Positions 32,904-41,392 of a DNA stretch of 64,000 nucleotides are shown here, in pieces; the stretch's first letter is position 1; the number at the start of each line of letters is the position of its first letter. A model generated the notes under the pieces. It did no database searches, was not told where the DNA came from, and saw only the letters and a program-made list of their open reading frames with translations. The position numbers and the translations under genes were made by a program. The stretch lies in contig NZ_FOSQ01000010.1 in NCBI RefSeq assembly GCF_900114315.1, positions 1 to 64,000 on the forward strand, given 5' to 3'. The DNA is from Falsiroseomonas stagni DSM 19981 (GTDB lineage: Bacteria; Pseudomonadota; Alphaproteobacteria; Acetobacterales; Acetobacteraceae).

Positions 32904-34942
32904 GCCCGGACCACCCAGGCATCGGCAACCGTCACGCCCTCACCGGGTCGGCCGACGATCAGCGGGTTGATCTCCGCCTCCGCCACCGCCGGCACGGCCG
33001 CGAGTGCCGAGACGGCGACGATCGCCTGCGCGAGCGCATCCAGGTCGCCCTTGGGCAGGTTGCGCCAGCCGGTCAGCGGCTTCATGGCGCGGACCTCCCC
33101 GATCATCGCATGGGCTTCGTCGAGGCTGACGGGGGCAAGCCGCAGCGCGATGTCGCGATGGAGTTCGGACAGCACGCCCCCGGCGCCGAGCAGCACCACC
33201 GGGCCCACTTCCGGATCGCGCCGGAAACCGAGGATCGCCTCCGCCAACCCCTTCGCCATGGGCTGCACCAGCATCCCCGTGATGCGCGCATCCGGCGCTG
33301 CCGCAGAGACGCGCGCCCGCATGGCGGCGGCGGCATCGCGCAGCGCGACCGCATCGGCGATGTGCAGCGCCACGCCGCCGACTTCCGTCTTGTGCGCCAG
33401 ATCGGGCGACAGGATCTTCAGCGCGACTGGATAGCGGAGGCCAGCCGGCGGTTCGTCCTGCATCACCTGGCTGTCCGAGGCGAGGCCAAGCGCCGCGAAG
33501 AGGGTGCGCGCATCCGCCTCATCCGGTTCCGCGGCCAGGGTGACGGCCGGCGCGCTGATCGCGGGCGCGGCCACGGGGGCGCGCCAGTCGCAGAAGGCGC
33601 GGATGGCATCCGCGGCCCCTTCCGGCGTGCGGAAGGCGGCGATGCCCGCTTCCGCCAGCATGCGGAGCGAGGCTTCGGCCTGCGGCGCCAGGAAGGCGGC
33701 GATGGGTTTACCAGGGATCTTCGCCGCTTCCACCACGCCGCCGACGGCATCCTTCGGCCGGAACTGGGCGGAGGAGCCGACGACGACGAGCGCCAGATCC
33801 GTATCCCCCGCGCTGCGCAGCGCATCGAGCCCCGCCATCACGCGATCCGGCCGCGTGCCGGCCAGCGTCATGTCCAGCAGGCGCGCGTGATGCGGCAGCT
33901 TGGCCGCTTCCAGCTTCGCGCTGGCCACGGCATCGGGCTTCTTCGCCTCGATCCCCAGCACCCCCAGCGCGTCCACCGCCAGCGCGCCGCCGCCGCCCGT
34001 CGTGGTCATGACGCCGACGCCGCGATGCGTGCGTGCCGCCGGCCGCCGTCCCGCCACCAGCAGCGGCAATTCCAGCAGCGCCTCCAGCATCGTCACGCGC
34101 AGGATGCCGTTCGCGCGGAAGAAGGCATCCGCCGCGGCATCGCTGCCGGCCAGCGCGCCCGTGTGGCTGTTGGCGAGTTCCGCGCCGAAAGGGCTGCGGC
34201 CGAGTTTCAAGGCGACGATGGGCTTGCCGAGGCGATGCGACTTCGCCGCTGCAGCCGCCATCTGATCCGGCGCGCGGATCGCTTCCAGGAACAGGCAGAC
34301 CACATCCACATCGGGATCGTCGAGCGCGAGCGAGGCGATCTCCCCCGCCGTCAGATCGGCCTCGTTCCCCGTGCCGATGAGGTGGGAGAAGCCGAGCCCC
34401 CGCGCCGCGCCGCGCGACAGCAGCGCGCCCATCATGGAGCCGGATTGGGAGATCAGCGCGACGCGGCCGGCGGGCAGCGTTTCGGCTTCCAGCGCCGCAT
34501 TGGTCGTCAGCGCCGTGCGGGCATTGGCGTTCACCACGCCCATGGAATTGGGGCCGAGCAGCCGCATCCCGCCCGACTTCGCCGCGGCCAGCACGCGCGC
34601 CTGCAGGGCCGCACCTTCCGGCCCCGCTTCGGCAAATCCATCGGCAAGCACGCAGGCCAGCGGGATGCCGCGCGCGGCGCAGGCGGCGACCTGGGCTTCG
34701 ACATTGTCGGTGCCCAGCAGGATGTAGGCGAAATCGATGTCGCCGGGGATGTCGTCGATCGACGCATAGGCGCGCTCGCCCAGCACCTCCGCCGCGCGTG
34801 GATTCACCGGAAGCAGGTCGCCCGTGTAGCCATGCCGGCGCAGGTAGCGCTGCGGCCGCGCCGTCAGCCTGCCCTCATCGGCGGAGGCACCGATGAGGGC
34901 GATGCGGCGCGGATTGAGCAGCGCCTGCGCCAGCGGGGTCAC
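32900..34942 (-). CDS. Acetate/acyl-CoA ligase, NDP-forming family (fused alpha-beta)
   Basis: 680 aa, GTG start at 34942. Domain order: CoA-binding Rossmann domain ('NPRRIALIGASADEGRLTARPQRYLRRHGYTGDLLPVNP'), succinyl-CoA-ligase-like flavodoxin domains with the phospho-histidine in 'ANSHTGALAGSDAA', then an ATP-grasp half beginning near residue 480 ('PVALKILSPDLAHKTEVGGVALHI', 'GMLVQPMAKGLAEAILGFRRDPEVGPVVLLGAGGVLSEL', 'AEAEINPLIVG'). The fused order is that of ADP/GDP-forming acyl-CoA synthetases. It activates a carboxylic acid to its CoA thioester at the expense of NTP. It is followed by the overlapping nitroreductase and preceded 13 bases upstream by the acyl-CoA dehydrogenase stop. Confidence 0.85.
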   Translation of the reverse strand: MTPLAQALLNPRRIALIGASADEGRLTARPQRYLRRHGYTGDLLPVNPRAAEVLGERAYASIDDIPGDIDFAYILLGTDNVEAQVAACAARGIPLACVLADGFAEAGPEGAALQARVLAAAKSGGMRLLGPNSMGVVNANARTALTTNAALEAETLPAGRVALISQSGSMMGALLSRGAARGLGFSHLIGTGNEADLTAGEIASLALDDPDVDVVCLFLEAIRAPDQMAAAAAKSHRLGKPIVALKLGRSPFGAELANSHTGALAGSDAAADAFFRANGILRVTMLEALLELPLLVAGRRPAARTHRGVGVMTTTGGGGALAVDALGVLGIEAKKPDAVASAKLEAAKLPHHARLLDMTLAGTRPDRVMAGLDALRSAGDTDLALVVVGSSAQFRPKDAVGGVVEAAKIPGKPIAAFLAPQAEASLRMLAEAGIAAFRTPEGAADAIRAFCDWRAPVAAPAISAPAVTLAAEPDEADARTLFAALGLASDSQVMQDEPPAGLRYPVALKILSPDLAHKTEVGGVALHIADAVALRDAAAAMRARVSAAAPDARITGMLVQPMAKGLAEAILGFRRDPEVGPVVLLGAGGVLSELHRDIALRLAPVSLDEAHAMIGEVRAMKPLTGWRNLPKGDLDALAQAIVAVSALAAVPAVAEAEINPLIVGRPGEGVTVADAWVVRA

Positions 34943-34955
34943 TTGGCCGGCCCCC

Positions 34956-36107
34956 TCACTTTGAAGGCCTCTGGGAGAAGCTGCGGCCGAAGATGCCTTC
35001 CGCGATGCGGTTCTTCATCATCTCCAGGCTGCCGCCTGCGATCATCCAGCCCCGCGTCTTGCGCACGCAGTATTCGATCAGCAGGTCCTGGCTGTAGCCC
35101 GTGCCGCCCATGATCTGCATGGATTCGTTGGAGGCCATCCAGCCAGCCTGGTTGCAGGCATACTTCGCCAGCGCGATCTGCTGGGCGTCCGGCAGACCGT
35201 CACCAGCGCCGACGGCGGCGCGATACAGCAGCAGTTGCGCGCTATCCAGCGCCACGCGCATTTCGGCAAACTTCCATTGCAGGCCCTGGAATTCCATCAG
35301 CGCCTTGCCGAACTGCTTCCGCTGCTCGGCATGCGTCTTGGCCTGGCGGAAGCAGTATTCGCCCAACGCCAGCGCGCGCGTCGTGTTGCCGCAGCGCTCC
35401 ACATTGAAGCCCGCGATCTGCTTGCGGAACCCGCCTTCGCCCAGCAGCACGTTCTCGGCGGGGATGAAGACGTTGTCGAAGTAGAGCGCGCACCAGGTCT
35501 CGCCATTCATGTAGCGGCTGGGCTGGCCGAGGCGGAAACCCTCCATCCCGCGTTCCACGATGACGCTGCCGATGCCGTTCACGCCCGGTCCGAAGCGGCA
35601 ATAGACGACGAAGACGCCGGCATCCTCGGTGTTGGAGGTGAAGACCTTGCCGCCATTCAGCCGGTAGCCGTTCCCGTCCTTGGTGCAGGTGGTCTTCAAA
35701 TCCGTCAGCGCGGACCCCGCATCGGGCTCCGTCATCCCCACGGCCGCGATCGTCTCGCCCTTCAGCAGAGGGGTGAAGTACTTCTCCTTCTGGCCGGGCG
35801 TCGCGTATTCGGCGAACGTACGAAAAGCGCCGAAATTGCCGGCCTGGAGGACATCCGCGCTGCGGGGGCAGACATAGGCGATCTGCTCCATTGCCAGCAC
35901 GGCGTCGAACAGCGTACCGCCCTGGCCGCCATCTGCCTCCGGCAGCATGATGCCGAACAGCCCGTTCTCCGCCATCAGCTTCGCGACATCCCAGGGGAAG
36001 CGCTCATCATGCGCCCGCGCCACGGCGTCCTTGGCCAGGTGCTGCTCCGCGAAGCGGCGCACGCTGTCCTGGAAGGCGATCTGTTCCTCGGTCAGGCCGA
36101 AATGCAT
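34956..36107 (-). CDS. Acyl-CoA dehydrogenase with isovaleryl-type catalytic base position
   Basis: 383 aa from ATG 36107 (MHFGLTEEQ), in a TGATG overlap with the SDR stop. Standard ACAD fold: N-terminal helical domain, 'GMTEPDAGSALTDLKT' (FAD/CoA loop), 'FTSNTEDAGVFVVYCR', 'VFIPAENVLLGEGGF' and 'MGGTGYSQDLLIEYCVRKTR'. At the MCAD Glu376 position the protein has Gly358 ('IAGGSLEMM' instead of 'IYEGT'). Instead Glu237 in 'FNVERCGNTTRA' lines up with the catalytic Glu of isovaleryl-CoA dehydrogenase. That points to alpha,beta-oxidation of a branched or bulky acyl-CoA. FAD-linked, cytosolic, electrons to ETF. Confidence 0.85.
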   Translation of the reverse strand: MHFGLTEEQIAFQDSVRRFAEQHLAKDAVARAHDERFPWDVAKLMAENGLFGIMLPEADGGQGGTLFDAVLAMEQIAYVCPRSADVLQAGNFGAFRTFAEYATPGQKEKYFTPLLKGETIAAVGMTEPDAGSALTDLKTTCTKDGNGYRLNGGKVFTSNTEDAGVFVVYCRFGPGVNGIGSVIVERGMEGFRLGQPSRYMNGETWCALYFDNVFIPAENVLLGEGGFRKQIAGFNVERCGNTTRALALGEYCFRQAKTHAEQRKQFGKALMEFQGLQWKFAEMRVALDSAQLLLYRAAVGAGDGLPDAQQIALAKYACNQAGWMASNESMQIMGGTGYSQDLLIEYCVRKTRGWMIAGGSLEMMKNRIAEGIFGRSFSQRPSK

Positions 36108-37018
36108 CAGACGGGATCCCACGAGAAGACGTCGCCGCTGCGGTCGAGCGGCAGGAAATGAGACTTCAGCGCCGGCAGCGCGGTTTCCGCGATGGCCTCC
36201 GGCGTCCAGCCCTCACCGCGATGCGTGCTGCGGATGGGGCGCGGCTGGCTGAACAGGAACAACTCATTGTGCCGTGCGGCGAAGATCTGGCCGGTGACGT
36301 CCTTGGCGGCGTCGGAGGCGAGGAACACCGCCAGCGGCGCATTCTTGTCCGGCGTCATCTGCTGCAGCCGCGCCACGCGCGCGCGCTCCGCCTCGGTGCT
36401 CGCGGGGATGGAGCTTGTCATGCGGGACCAGGCGAAGGGCGCGATGCAGTTGGACCGCACGCCGAAGCGCTGCATGTCGAGCGCGATCGATTTCGACATC
36501 GCGGCGATGCCGAGTTTCGCGGCGGAATAGTTCGCCTGACCGAAATTGCCGATCAGGCCGGATGTTGACGTCATATGCACGAAGGCGCCGGAGCCCGACT
36601 TCCGAAAGTGTTCGGCGGCGGCGCGGCTGACGAAGAAGGTGCCGTTGAGGTGGACGTTGATGACGGCCAGCCATTCCTCAGGCGACATCTTGTGGAAGAT
36701 CTGGTCCCGCAGGATGCCGGCATTGTTCACGACGATGTCGATCCGGCCGAAGGAATCCAGCGCCGTCTGCACGATTCGCTGGGCATTGGCCCATTCCGCC
36801 ACGCTGTCGGTATTGGCCACTGCCCGCCCGCCGCGCTGCTGGATGATGGCGACGGTCTGCTCCCCCGGCGTCGCGCTGGTCGGACCCTCGCCCGTCAGGC
36901 TCGCGCCGATATCGTTGACCACCACGGCCGCGCCGGCGAGTGCCATGGCGAGCGCGATCTCCCGCCCGATTCCGCCGCCCGCGCCGGTCACCACCGCGAC
37001 CTTGCCTTCAAGCATCAT
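36107..37018 (-). CDS. Short-chain dehydrogenase, 3-hydroxyacyl-CoA dehydrogenase-like
   Basis: 303 aa; ATG 37018 and 37015 are adjacent and both possible. Intact classical SDR: 'TGAGGGIGREIALAMALAGAAVVVNDIGASL' (the long loop after 'NDIG' is typical of the HSD17B4-like multifunctional beta-oxidation group), 'IVVNNAGILRDQIFHKMSPEEWLAVINVHLNGTF', 'TSTSGLIGNFGQANYSAAKLGI' with Ser, Tyr-x3-Lys, and 'APFAWSRMT'. The C-terminal 60 residues extend beyond the basic fold. The likely reaction is NAD(P)-linked oxidation of a 3-hydroxyacyl-CoA. It is the first gene of the coupled minus-strand operon, and its start faces the divergent ABC importer 120 bases away. Confidence 0.85.
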   Translation of the reverse strand: MMLEGKVAVVTGAGGGIGREIALAMALAGAAVVVNDIGASLTGEGPTSATPGEQTVAIIQQRGGRAVANTDSVAEWANAQRIVQTALDSFGRIDIVVNNAGILRDQIFHKMSPEEWLAVINVHLNGTFFVSRAAAEHFRKSGSGAFVHMTSTSGLIGNFGQANYSAAKLGIAAMSKSIALDMQRFGVRSNCIAPFAWSRMTSSIPASTEAERARVARLQQMTPDKNAPLAVFLASDAAKDVTGQIFAARHNELFLFSQPRPIRSTHRGEGWTPEAIAETALPALKSHFLPLDRSGDVFSWDPV

Positions 37019-37138
37019 GCCGGCTGCCTCCCTTGTGCGCAGGGGCGTTCTAGTCCCGGTCGATCGGGGCGTGAAGCCGGGTTGCCCCCATCGTTGCCCG
37101 CACTATTGTGCTGCGCATAGCGGGGTCAGGGAAACAGC

Positions 37139-37906
37139 ATGGCGTTGGTGACCCTTGAGGGGGTTGGAAAGACCTTTCGCGGCCGGACCGGCGCGTGGGA
37201 GGCCGTGCGCGACTTCTCCCTCGAACTGGCGGAAGGCGAGTTCTTCTGCCTGCTCGGTACTTCGGGCTGCGGCAAGACCACCGTGCTCAACATGCTGGCG
37301 GGGTTCGAGGCGCCGACCGCGGGCCGCATCCTGCTGGATGGCAAGCCCGTGCGTGGCCCCGGCGCCGATCGCGGCGTCGTCTTCCAGGGCCATGACAGCC
37401 TGTATGACTGGCTGACGGCGCGGGACAATATCGCCTTCGGGTTGCGCCTGCGCGGCATGGCGAAAGCCGAACGCCGCGCGGTGGCGGATCGCTTCCTGAC
37501 CATGGTCGGGCTGACGGGGCAGGGGGCCAAGCACCCGTCAGAGCTTTCCGGCGGCATGAAGCAGCGCATCCAGATCGCCCGCGCCCTGGCCAATGATCCG
37601 CGCATCCTGCTGATGGACGAACCCTTCGGCGCGCTGGATGCCATGACGCGCGCGGTGCTGCAGAACGAATTGTCCGACATCTGGGCGAAATCCGGCAAGA
37701 CCGTGCTCTTCATCACCCATGACATCGAGGAAGCGGTGGCGCTTTCCACCCGCGTCGGCGTGATGAAGCGGGGCCCGGGCGGCACGCTGAAGGCCGTGGT
37801 GCCGGTCGATCTTCCCTTTCCCCGCGAACGCACATCGGACGGATTCATGCAGACCTTCCGCCAGGTGCATGCGCTGATCCATGAGGAGATCCACCCTCAT
37901 GAATAG
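37139..37906 (+). CDS. ABC transporter ATP-binding protein (nitrate/sulfonate/taurine class)
   Basis: 255 aa, ATG 37139 preceded by AGGGA. Motifs: Walker A 'GTSGCGKTTVLNMLAGF', Q-loop 'VFQGHDSLYDWLTARDNIAFGL', signature 'LSGGMKQRIQIARAL', Walker B 'ILLMDEPFGALDAMTRAVLQ' and the switch His in 'FITHDIEEAV'. The 'EPFGALDAMTR' and 'DWLTARDNI' patterns are typical of SsuB/TauB/NrtD. It forms an importer with the overlapping permease and the periplasmic protein downstream. The divergent acyl-CoA operon suggests, but does not show, that the importer brings in the substrate of that pathway. Confidence 0.87.
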   Translation: MALVTLEGVGKTFRGRTGAWEAVRDFSLELAEGEFFCLLGTSGCGKTTVLNMLAGFEAPTAGRILLDGKPVRGPGADRGVVFQGHDSLYDWLTARDNIAFGLRLRGMAKAERRAVADRFLTMVGLTGQGAKHPSELSGGMKQRIQIARALANDPRILLMDEPFGALDAMTRAVLQNELSDIWAKSGKTVLFITHDIEEAVALSTRVGVMKRGPGGTLKAVVPVDLPFPRERTSDGFMQTFRQVHALIHEEIHPHE

Positions 37907-38660
37907 CCGCGCGGCCACCATCGGCGGTTACATCGCCGGCTTCGCCCTGCTGTTCCTGATCTGGCACTTGGCCGCGCTGTATCTGGTGCGCTCGGTGCTG
38001 TTTCCCTCGCCCTTTCCGGTCTTCGAACGGGCCGTGGTGCTGATCGAGGATGGGTTGCTGCAGGAGGCCGTCATCGCCTCCATGCGCCGCATCCTGCAGG
38101 GCTTCCTGCTCGGCAGCGCGCTCGGCATCCCGATCGGCCTGGCACTCGGCAGCTTCAGGCCCGTTCGGCTGCTGCTGGAACCCTGGACGGAGTTCTTCCG
38201 CTTCATCCCCGCCGTCGCGATGATCACGGTCGCCGTGATCTGGTTCGGCATCGGGGAGGAGAGCAAGATCTTCCTGATCGCGTATACCACCGTCTTCGTC
38301 GTCATCATCGCGACGGCGGCCGGCGTCGGCGCCGTGGGCAGGGACAAGATCCGCGCGGCGCAATGCCTGGGTGCCAGCAAGTTCCAGCTCTTCGCCCTCG
38401 TCGCCCTGCCGGCGACGGTGCCCTACATCCTGACGGGCATGCGGCTGGCCATGGCCAACGCCTTCGTCACCATCGTCGCGGCGGAACTCGTCGCCTCCAA
38501 TGACGGGCTCGGCAAGATGCTGTGGGACGCCCGCCTGTTCATGCAGGTGGAGGACATTTTCGTCGCCCTCATCGCGCTCGGCCTGCTGGGCTTCGCCACC
38601 GACCGCGCCTTCCGCCTGCTGATCCGCGCCTTCGCGGGCCGCTTCAACCCGACCATGTGA
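37899..38660 (+). CDS. ABC transporter permease (SsuC/TauC-like)
   Basis: 253 aa from ATG 37899, overlapping the ATPase stop by 8 bases. BPD_transp_1 fold with about six helices. The EAA-loop region reads 'VGAVGRDKIRAAQCLGASKFQLFALVALPATVPYILTGMRLAM' and carries the 'A..LGAS....F..V.LPA..P.I..G.R' pattern that docks onto the ATPase. 'PWTEFFRFIPAVAMITVAVIWFGIGEESKIFLIAYTTVFVV' is the central block of the sulfonate/nitrate/taurine permeases. It is the only permease gene here and probably works as a homodimer. Confidence 0.87.
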   Translation: MNSRAATIGGYIAGFALLFLIWHLAALYLVRSVLFPSPFPVFERAVVLIEDGLLQEAVIASMRRILQGFLLGSALGIPIGLALGSFRPVRLLLEPWTEFFRFIPAVAMITVAVIWFGIGEESKIFLIAYTTVFVVIIATAAGVGAVGRDKIRAAQCLGASKFQLFALVALPATVPYILTGMRLAMANAFVTIVAAELVASNDGLGKMLWDARLFMQVEDIFVALIALGLLGFATDRAFRLLIRAFAGRFNPTM

Positions 38661-38682
38661 ATACGAACAGGGAGAGAGAACC

Positions 38683-39642
38683 ATGATCAACCGCCGTAGC
38701 CTGCTTGCCGCGGGCACTGCCGCCGCCCTGCCCATCCCCGCCTTCGCGCAGGGCGCGCCCATCAGGATGACGATCGCGACGGGCGTGGACCCGTCCTTCG
38801 CCCCCTACTACGTCGCCCGCGAGGGTGGCTTCTTCCAGCGCAATGGCCTGGACGTGACGGTCAACACCGGCCCCTCCGGCTCCGCCATGATCGCCTTCCT
38901 CGTCGGCAACCAGATCAACTCCGCCTATGGCGCCGAACAGGCCGGCGTCTCCGCGCACCTGGTCGATCCCAATGTGGTCGCGGTGGCGGAAGGCACGGCG
39001 CTGCTGCGCTGGATCAGCATCCTCGGCCGCAATGTCGAGAACATGGAAGCGCTGAAGGGCAAGCGCGTCGGCGTCGCCCGCGGCACGGGCAGCGAGACCT
39101 TCTGGCTCTCCGTCGTCGCCAAGCTCAACCTGAACCCGGCCGACTACACCATCGTGAATGTCGAGGCGCCGGAGATGGTGGCCGCGCTGGAACGCGGCAA
39201 CATCGACGCCTTCGCTGTGTGGGAGCCCTGGCCGACCCGCGCCATGCGCGCCATCCCCAACACCAAGATCCTGCTGTCGAACGACCAGATCCAGATCGTC
39301 CGCAACTTCATCTACATGAACAAGGGCTGGGCCGAGTCCAACCAGGAGGCGACCCAGCGCTTCATGCGGTCCATGATCCAGGCGCAGGAATTCATCGCCA
39401 GCAACCCGACGGAAGCCGCCGCGCAGGTCGCCCGCTTCCTTCGCCAGGACCGCGCCTTCATCGCGGAGCTGATGACCAAGGTGGAGTTCAAGGTGAACCT
39501 GACGCCTGACAGCGTCGGCAACATCCAGCTCGCCATCGATCAGCTGCGCGGCATGAACCGGCTTGCCCGCCCGGTCACGCCGGATCAGGTGATCTGGAAG
39601 GCGCCGCTCGCCGCCGCCGCCGCCGGCCGCGTGACGATCTGA
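38683..39642 (+). CDS. ABC transporter substrate-binding protein (NMT1/SsuA/NrtA-like)
   Basis: 319 aa. ATG 38683 with GGAGAGAG 8-15 bases upstream. A twin-arginine-containing signal (MINRRSLLAAGTAAALP.., cleavage after 'AFA') sends it to the periplasm. The mature protein has the NMT1/THI5-like fold: 'GVDPSFAPYYVAREGGFFQRNGLDVTV', 'GSAMIAFLVGNQINSAYGAEQAG', 'MEALKGKRVGVARGTGSETFWLSVV', 'ALERGNIDAFAVWEPWPTRAM' and 'NFIYMNKGWAESNQEATQRFM'. It completes the importer. Ligand unknown; aromatic or organosulfur acids are common for this class. Its stop and that of the Crp-type gene are three bases apart (convergent). Confidence 0.86.
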   Translation: MINRRSLLAAGTAAALPIPAFAQGAPIRMTIATGVDPSFAPYYVAREGGFFQRNGLDVTVNTGPSGSAMIAFLVGNQINSAYGAEQAGVSAHLVDPNVVAVAEGTALLRWISILGRNVENMEALKGKRVGVARGTGSETFWLSVVAKLNLNPADYTIVNVEAPEMVAALERGNIDAFAVWEPWPTRAMRAIPNTKILLSNDQIQIVRNFIYMNKGWAESNQEATQRFMRSMIQAQEFIASNPTEAAAQVARFLRQDRAFIAELMTKVEFKVNLTPDSVGNIQLAIDQLRGMNRLARPVTPDQVIWKAPLAAAAAGRVTI

Positions 39643-39645
39643 GGC

Positions 39646-40320
39646 TCAATCCGCTTCCGCCAGGGCACGCAGCCCTGGCGGATCGGTGATCCTGAGGCCC
39701 GCGCGGGCCGGTTCCACCAGCCTGCCCGCGCGCCATTCCACCAGCAGCACATTCACCTTGGGGCGCGTCGCCGCCACCAGGGCGGCCAGCTGCCCCTGCG
39801 GCAGCCGCACCAGTCCGGCGGGATCGGCCGCCGCCAGCTTCAGCAGCGCCGTCGCCAGGCGCTGCGGCAGGGGGCGCAGCGCCACCGCCTCCGTCTGCTC
39901 CGTCGTGCGCCGAAGCCGCGCGGCCAGGGTCCGCAGCAGGGCCAGGGCGGTCGCATGATCCTCCGCCAGCACCGCGGCGGCATCGGCATGGCGAACCAGC
40001 AGGCCCGATACCGGCGTCAGCGCCGTGCAATCCGCGCTGCGCGGCCCGCCATCGATCAGCGCGACCTCGCCCACAGGCTCCCCGGCTCCCGCCAGGCCCA
40101 GCGTGAGTTCCCGCCCGGCGTGGGTGGCCAGGTGGAGGCGCACCACGCCGTCCAGTACCAGCAGCATGCCATCCGTGCCGGGATCGCCGCGGCGGAACAC
40201 GACCTCCCCCTCCCGGTACCGCACGGGCCGCGCGGCGGCGGCCAGGCGGGCGCGGGCGGCTTCCGGCACGCCGGCCAGCAGGGGCAGGCGGTCGATGGCG
40301 CGGCGGGCCTCGATGGACAT
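39646..40320 (-). CDS. Crp/Fnr-family transcriptional regulator
   Basis: 224 aa from ATG 40320; the longer frame upstream reads as antisense of the hydrolase. The N-terminal cyclic-nucleotide-binding-like beta-roll (about residues 15-130) contains 'YREGEVVFRRGDPGTDGMLLVLDGVVRLHL' and 'LTLGLAGAGEPVGEVALIDGGPRSADCTAL'. The dimerisation helix is near 'LLRTLAARLRRTTEQT', and the C-terminal winged helix (about 150-210) contains 'LPQGQLAALVAATRPKVNVLLVEWRAGRLV'. No Fe-S cysteine set is present (only one Cys), so it is not an oxygen sensor of the Fnr type. It follows the hydrolase by 17 bases; targets may include the adjacent importer. Confidence 0.83.
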   Translation of the reverse strand: MSIEARRAIDRLPLLAGVPEAARARLAAAARPVRYREGEVVFRRGDPGTDGMLLVLDGVVRLHLATHAGRELTLGLAGAGEPVGEVALIDGGPRSADCTALTPVSGLLVRHADAAAVLAEDHATALALLRTLAARLRRTTEQTEAVALRPLPQRLATALLKLAAADPAGLVRLPQGQLAALVAATRPKVNVLLVEWRAGRLVEPARAGLRITDPPGLRALAEAD

Positions 40321-40337
40321 CGCCGCGCCCGTTGCTG

Positions 40338-41225
40338 CTACTTCTCGGCCGCGGCGATGATGCCGCCGGACAGGCTGGCGGGGATGCGGTTGGTCCAGCG
40401 GCCGGCATCCACCTGGGTGACGAAGTCCAGCACCGCGCGGTTGAAGGCGTCCGGGTCTTCCAGGTTCATGGTGTGGCCGCATTTCGGCATGACCAGCAGC
40501 GCGCTGCTCTTGATGGTGCGCTTCAGGTAGATGCTGGCCTCCAGCGTCGGGTCATCCTCGTCGCCCGCGATCACCAGCGTCGGCACTTCCATGGCGGCGA
40601 AGCCGTCCTTCAGGTCGAACAGGCTGGGGCGGCGGCGCTGCACGCCGTTCATGGTCAGGGCGGAGCCTTCGGTGCTGTGTTCCCGCAACTGGTCCTGGAA
40701 TTCCTTGTAGCCGCGGGGGTCCTTCTCCTCGAACACCAGGCGGGTCGGGCCGCGGCTGTAGGTCAGGCCGAAGGTTTCCATCCCCTCGGAGCGGATGCGG
40801 GCGATGGCGGCGTCCGTCTCCTTGTGGAATTGCGGCATCTTGTCGGGGGATGCGCCATAGCCGACGCCGGCCGCCACCAGGCTGCGGCAGATATCCGCGT
40901 GCCGCAGGCCCATATGGAGCGTCGCGAAGCCGCCCATGGACAGGCCGACGACATGCGTCTTGCCGAGGCCGAGACCCTTGATCACGGCGGCGATGTCATC
41001 CGTCGCGCGGTCCTGGCTGTACTTCGCGGGGTCGGACGGGACCTCGGACGGCGTGTAGCCCCGGGCGGCGTAGGTGACGCAGCGATAGCGGCGGGAGAAG
41101 AAGCGCATCTGCGCCTCCCAGCTCCGGTGGTCGCCGGCATATTCATGCACGAAGACCATGGGCGTGCCGGAGCCCGCTTCCTCATAATACAGGCTCACCC
41201 CGTCATCGGCGCGGATCGTAGGCAT
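40338..41225 (-). CDS. Alpha/beta-fold hydrolase
   Basis: 295 aa from ATG 41225 (MPTIRADDGVSL); upstream codons are in the regulatory spacer. Catalytic triad: nucleophile Ser96 in 'GLSMGG', acid probably Asp in 'VIAGDEDDPT', and His in 'PKCGHTMNLEDPDAFN'. The oxyanion region is 'MVFVHEYAGDHRSWEAQM', and the cap domain is about residues 120-210. Homologues include esterases, enol-lactonases and haloperoxidase-like enzymes. The position upstream of a Crp/Fnr gene in one probable transcript does not fix the substrate. Divergent from the SUF operon across 167 bases. Confidence 0.83.
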   Translation of the reverse strand: MPTIRADDGVSLYYEEAGSGTPMVFVHEYAGDHRSWEAQMRFFSRRYRCVTYAARGYTPSEVPSDPAKYSQDRATDDIAAVIKGLGLGKTHVVGLSMGGFATLHMGLRHADICRSLVAAGVGYGASPDKMPQFHKETDAAIARIRSEGMETFGLTYSRGPTRLVFEEKDPRGYKEFQDQLREHSTEGSALTMNGVQRRRPSLFDLKDGFAAMEVPTLVIAGDEDDPTLEASIYLKRTIKSSALLVMPKCGHTMNLEDPDAFNRAVLDFVTQVDAGRWTNRIPASLSGGIIAAAEK

Positions 41226-41350
41226 CGTCTCTCCAGTCTGGTCGCAGGCCCTGGTCTCAGGCGGGGCGGATCGTGGCGCCAAGGCATGGAGTCGGCAAGC
41301 CGCGCAGGGCCACCTTGACTCCGACGGGGGGCGAGCGCATCTGCCAAACC

Positions 41351-41365
41351 GGACCCCAAGGGTCC
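41351..41365. promoter_or_regulatory. Inverted repeat GGACCC-CAA-GGGTCC upstream of SUF regulator
   Basis: A perfect 6-bp inverted repeat with a 3-base centre ends 27 bases before the GTG start of the Rrf2-type regulator. A TTGACT (41315-41320) that could be a -35 lies upstream, but no good -10 follows. The repeat may be an operator for the Rrf2 protein itself or a leader hairpin. It does not match the A+T-rich IscR consensus I know. Confidence 0.35.
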
Positions 41366-41392
41366 CCTTTGACAAAGCGGGAGCGACGCCGC

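Noticed and set aside
37085-37110. GCAC-TATT-GTGC element as an operator for the Crp/Fnr regulator
   Set aside because: Arms are only four bases and do not match a Crp/Fnr half-site (TGTGA or TTGAT); too weak to list.
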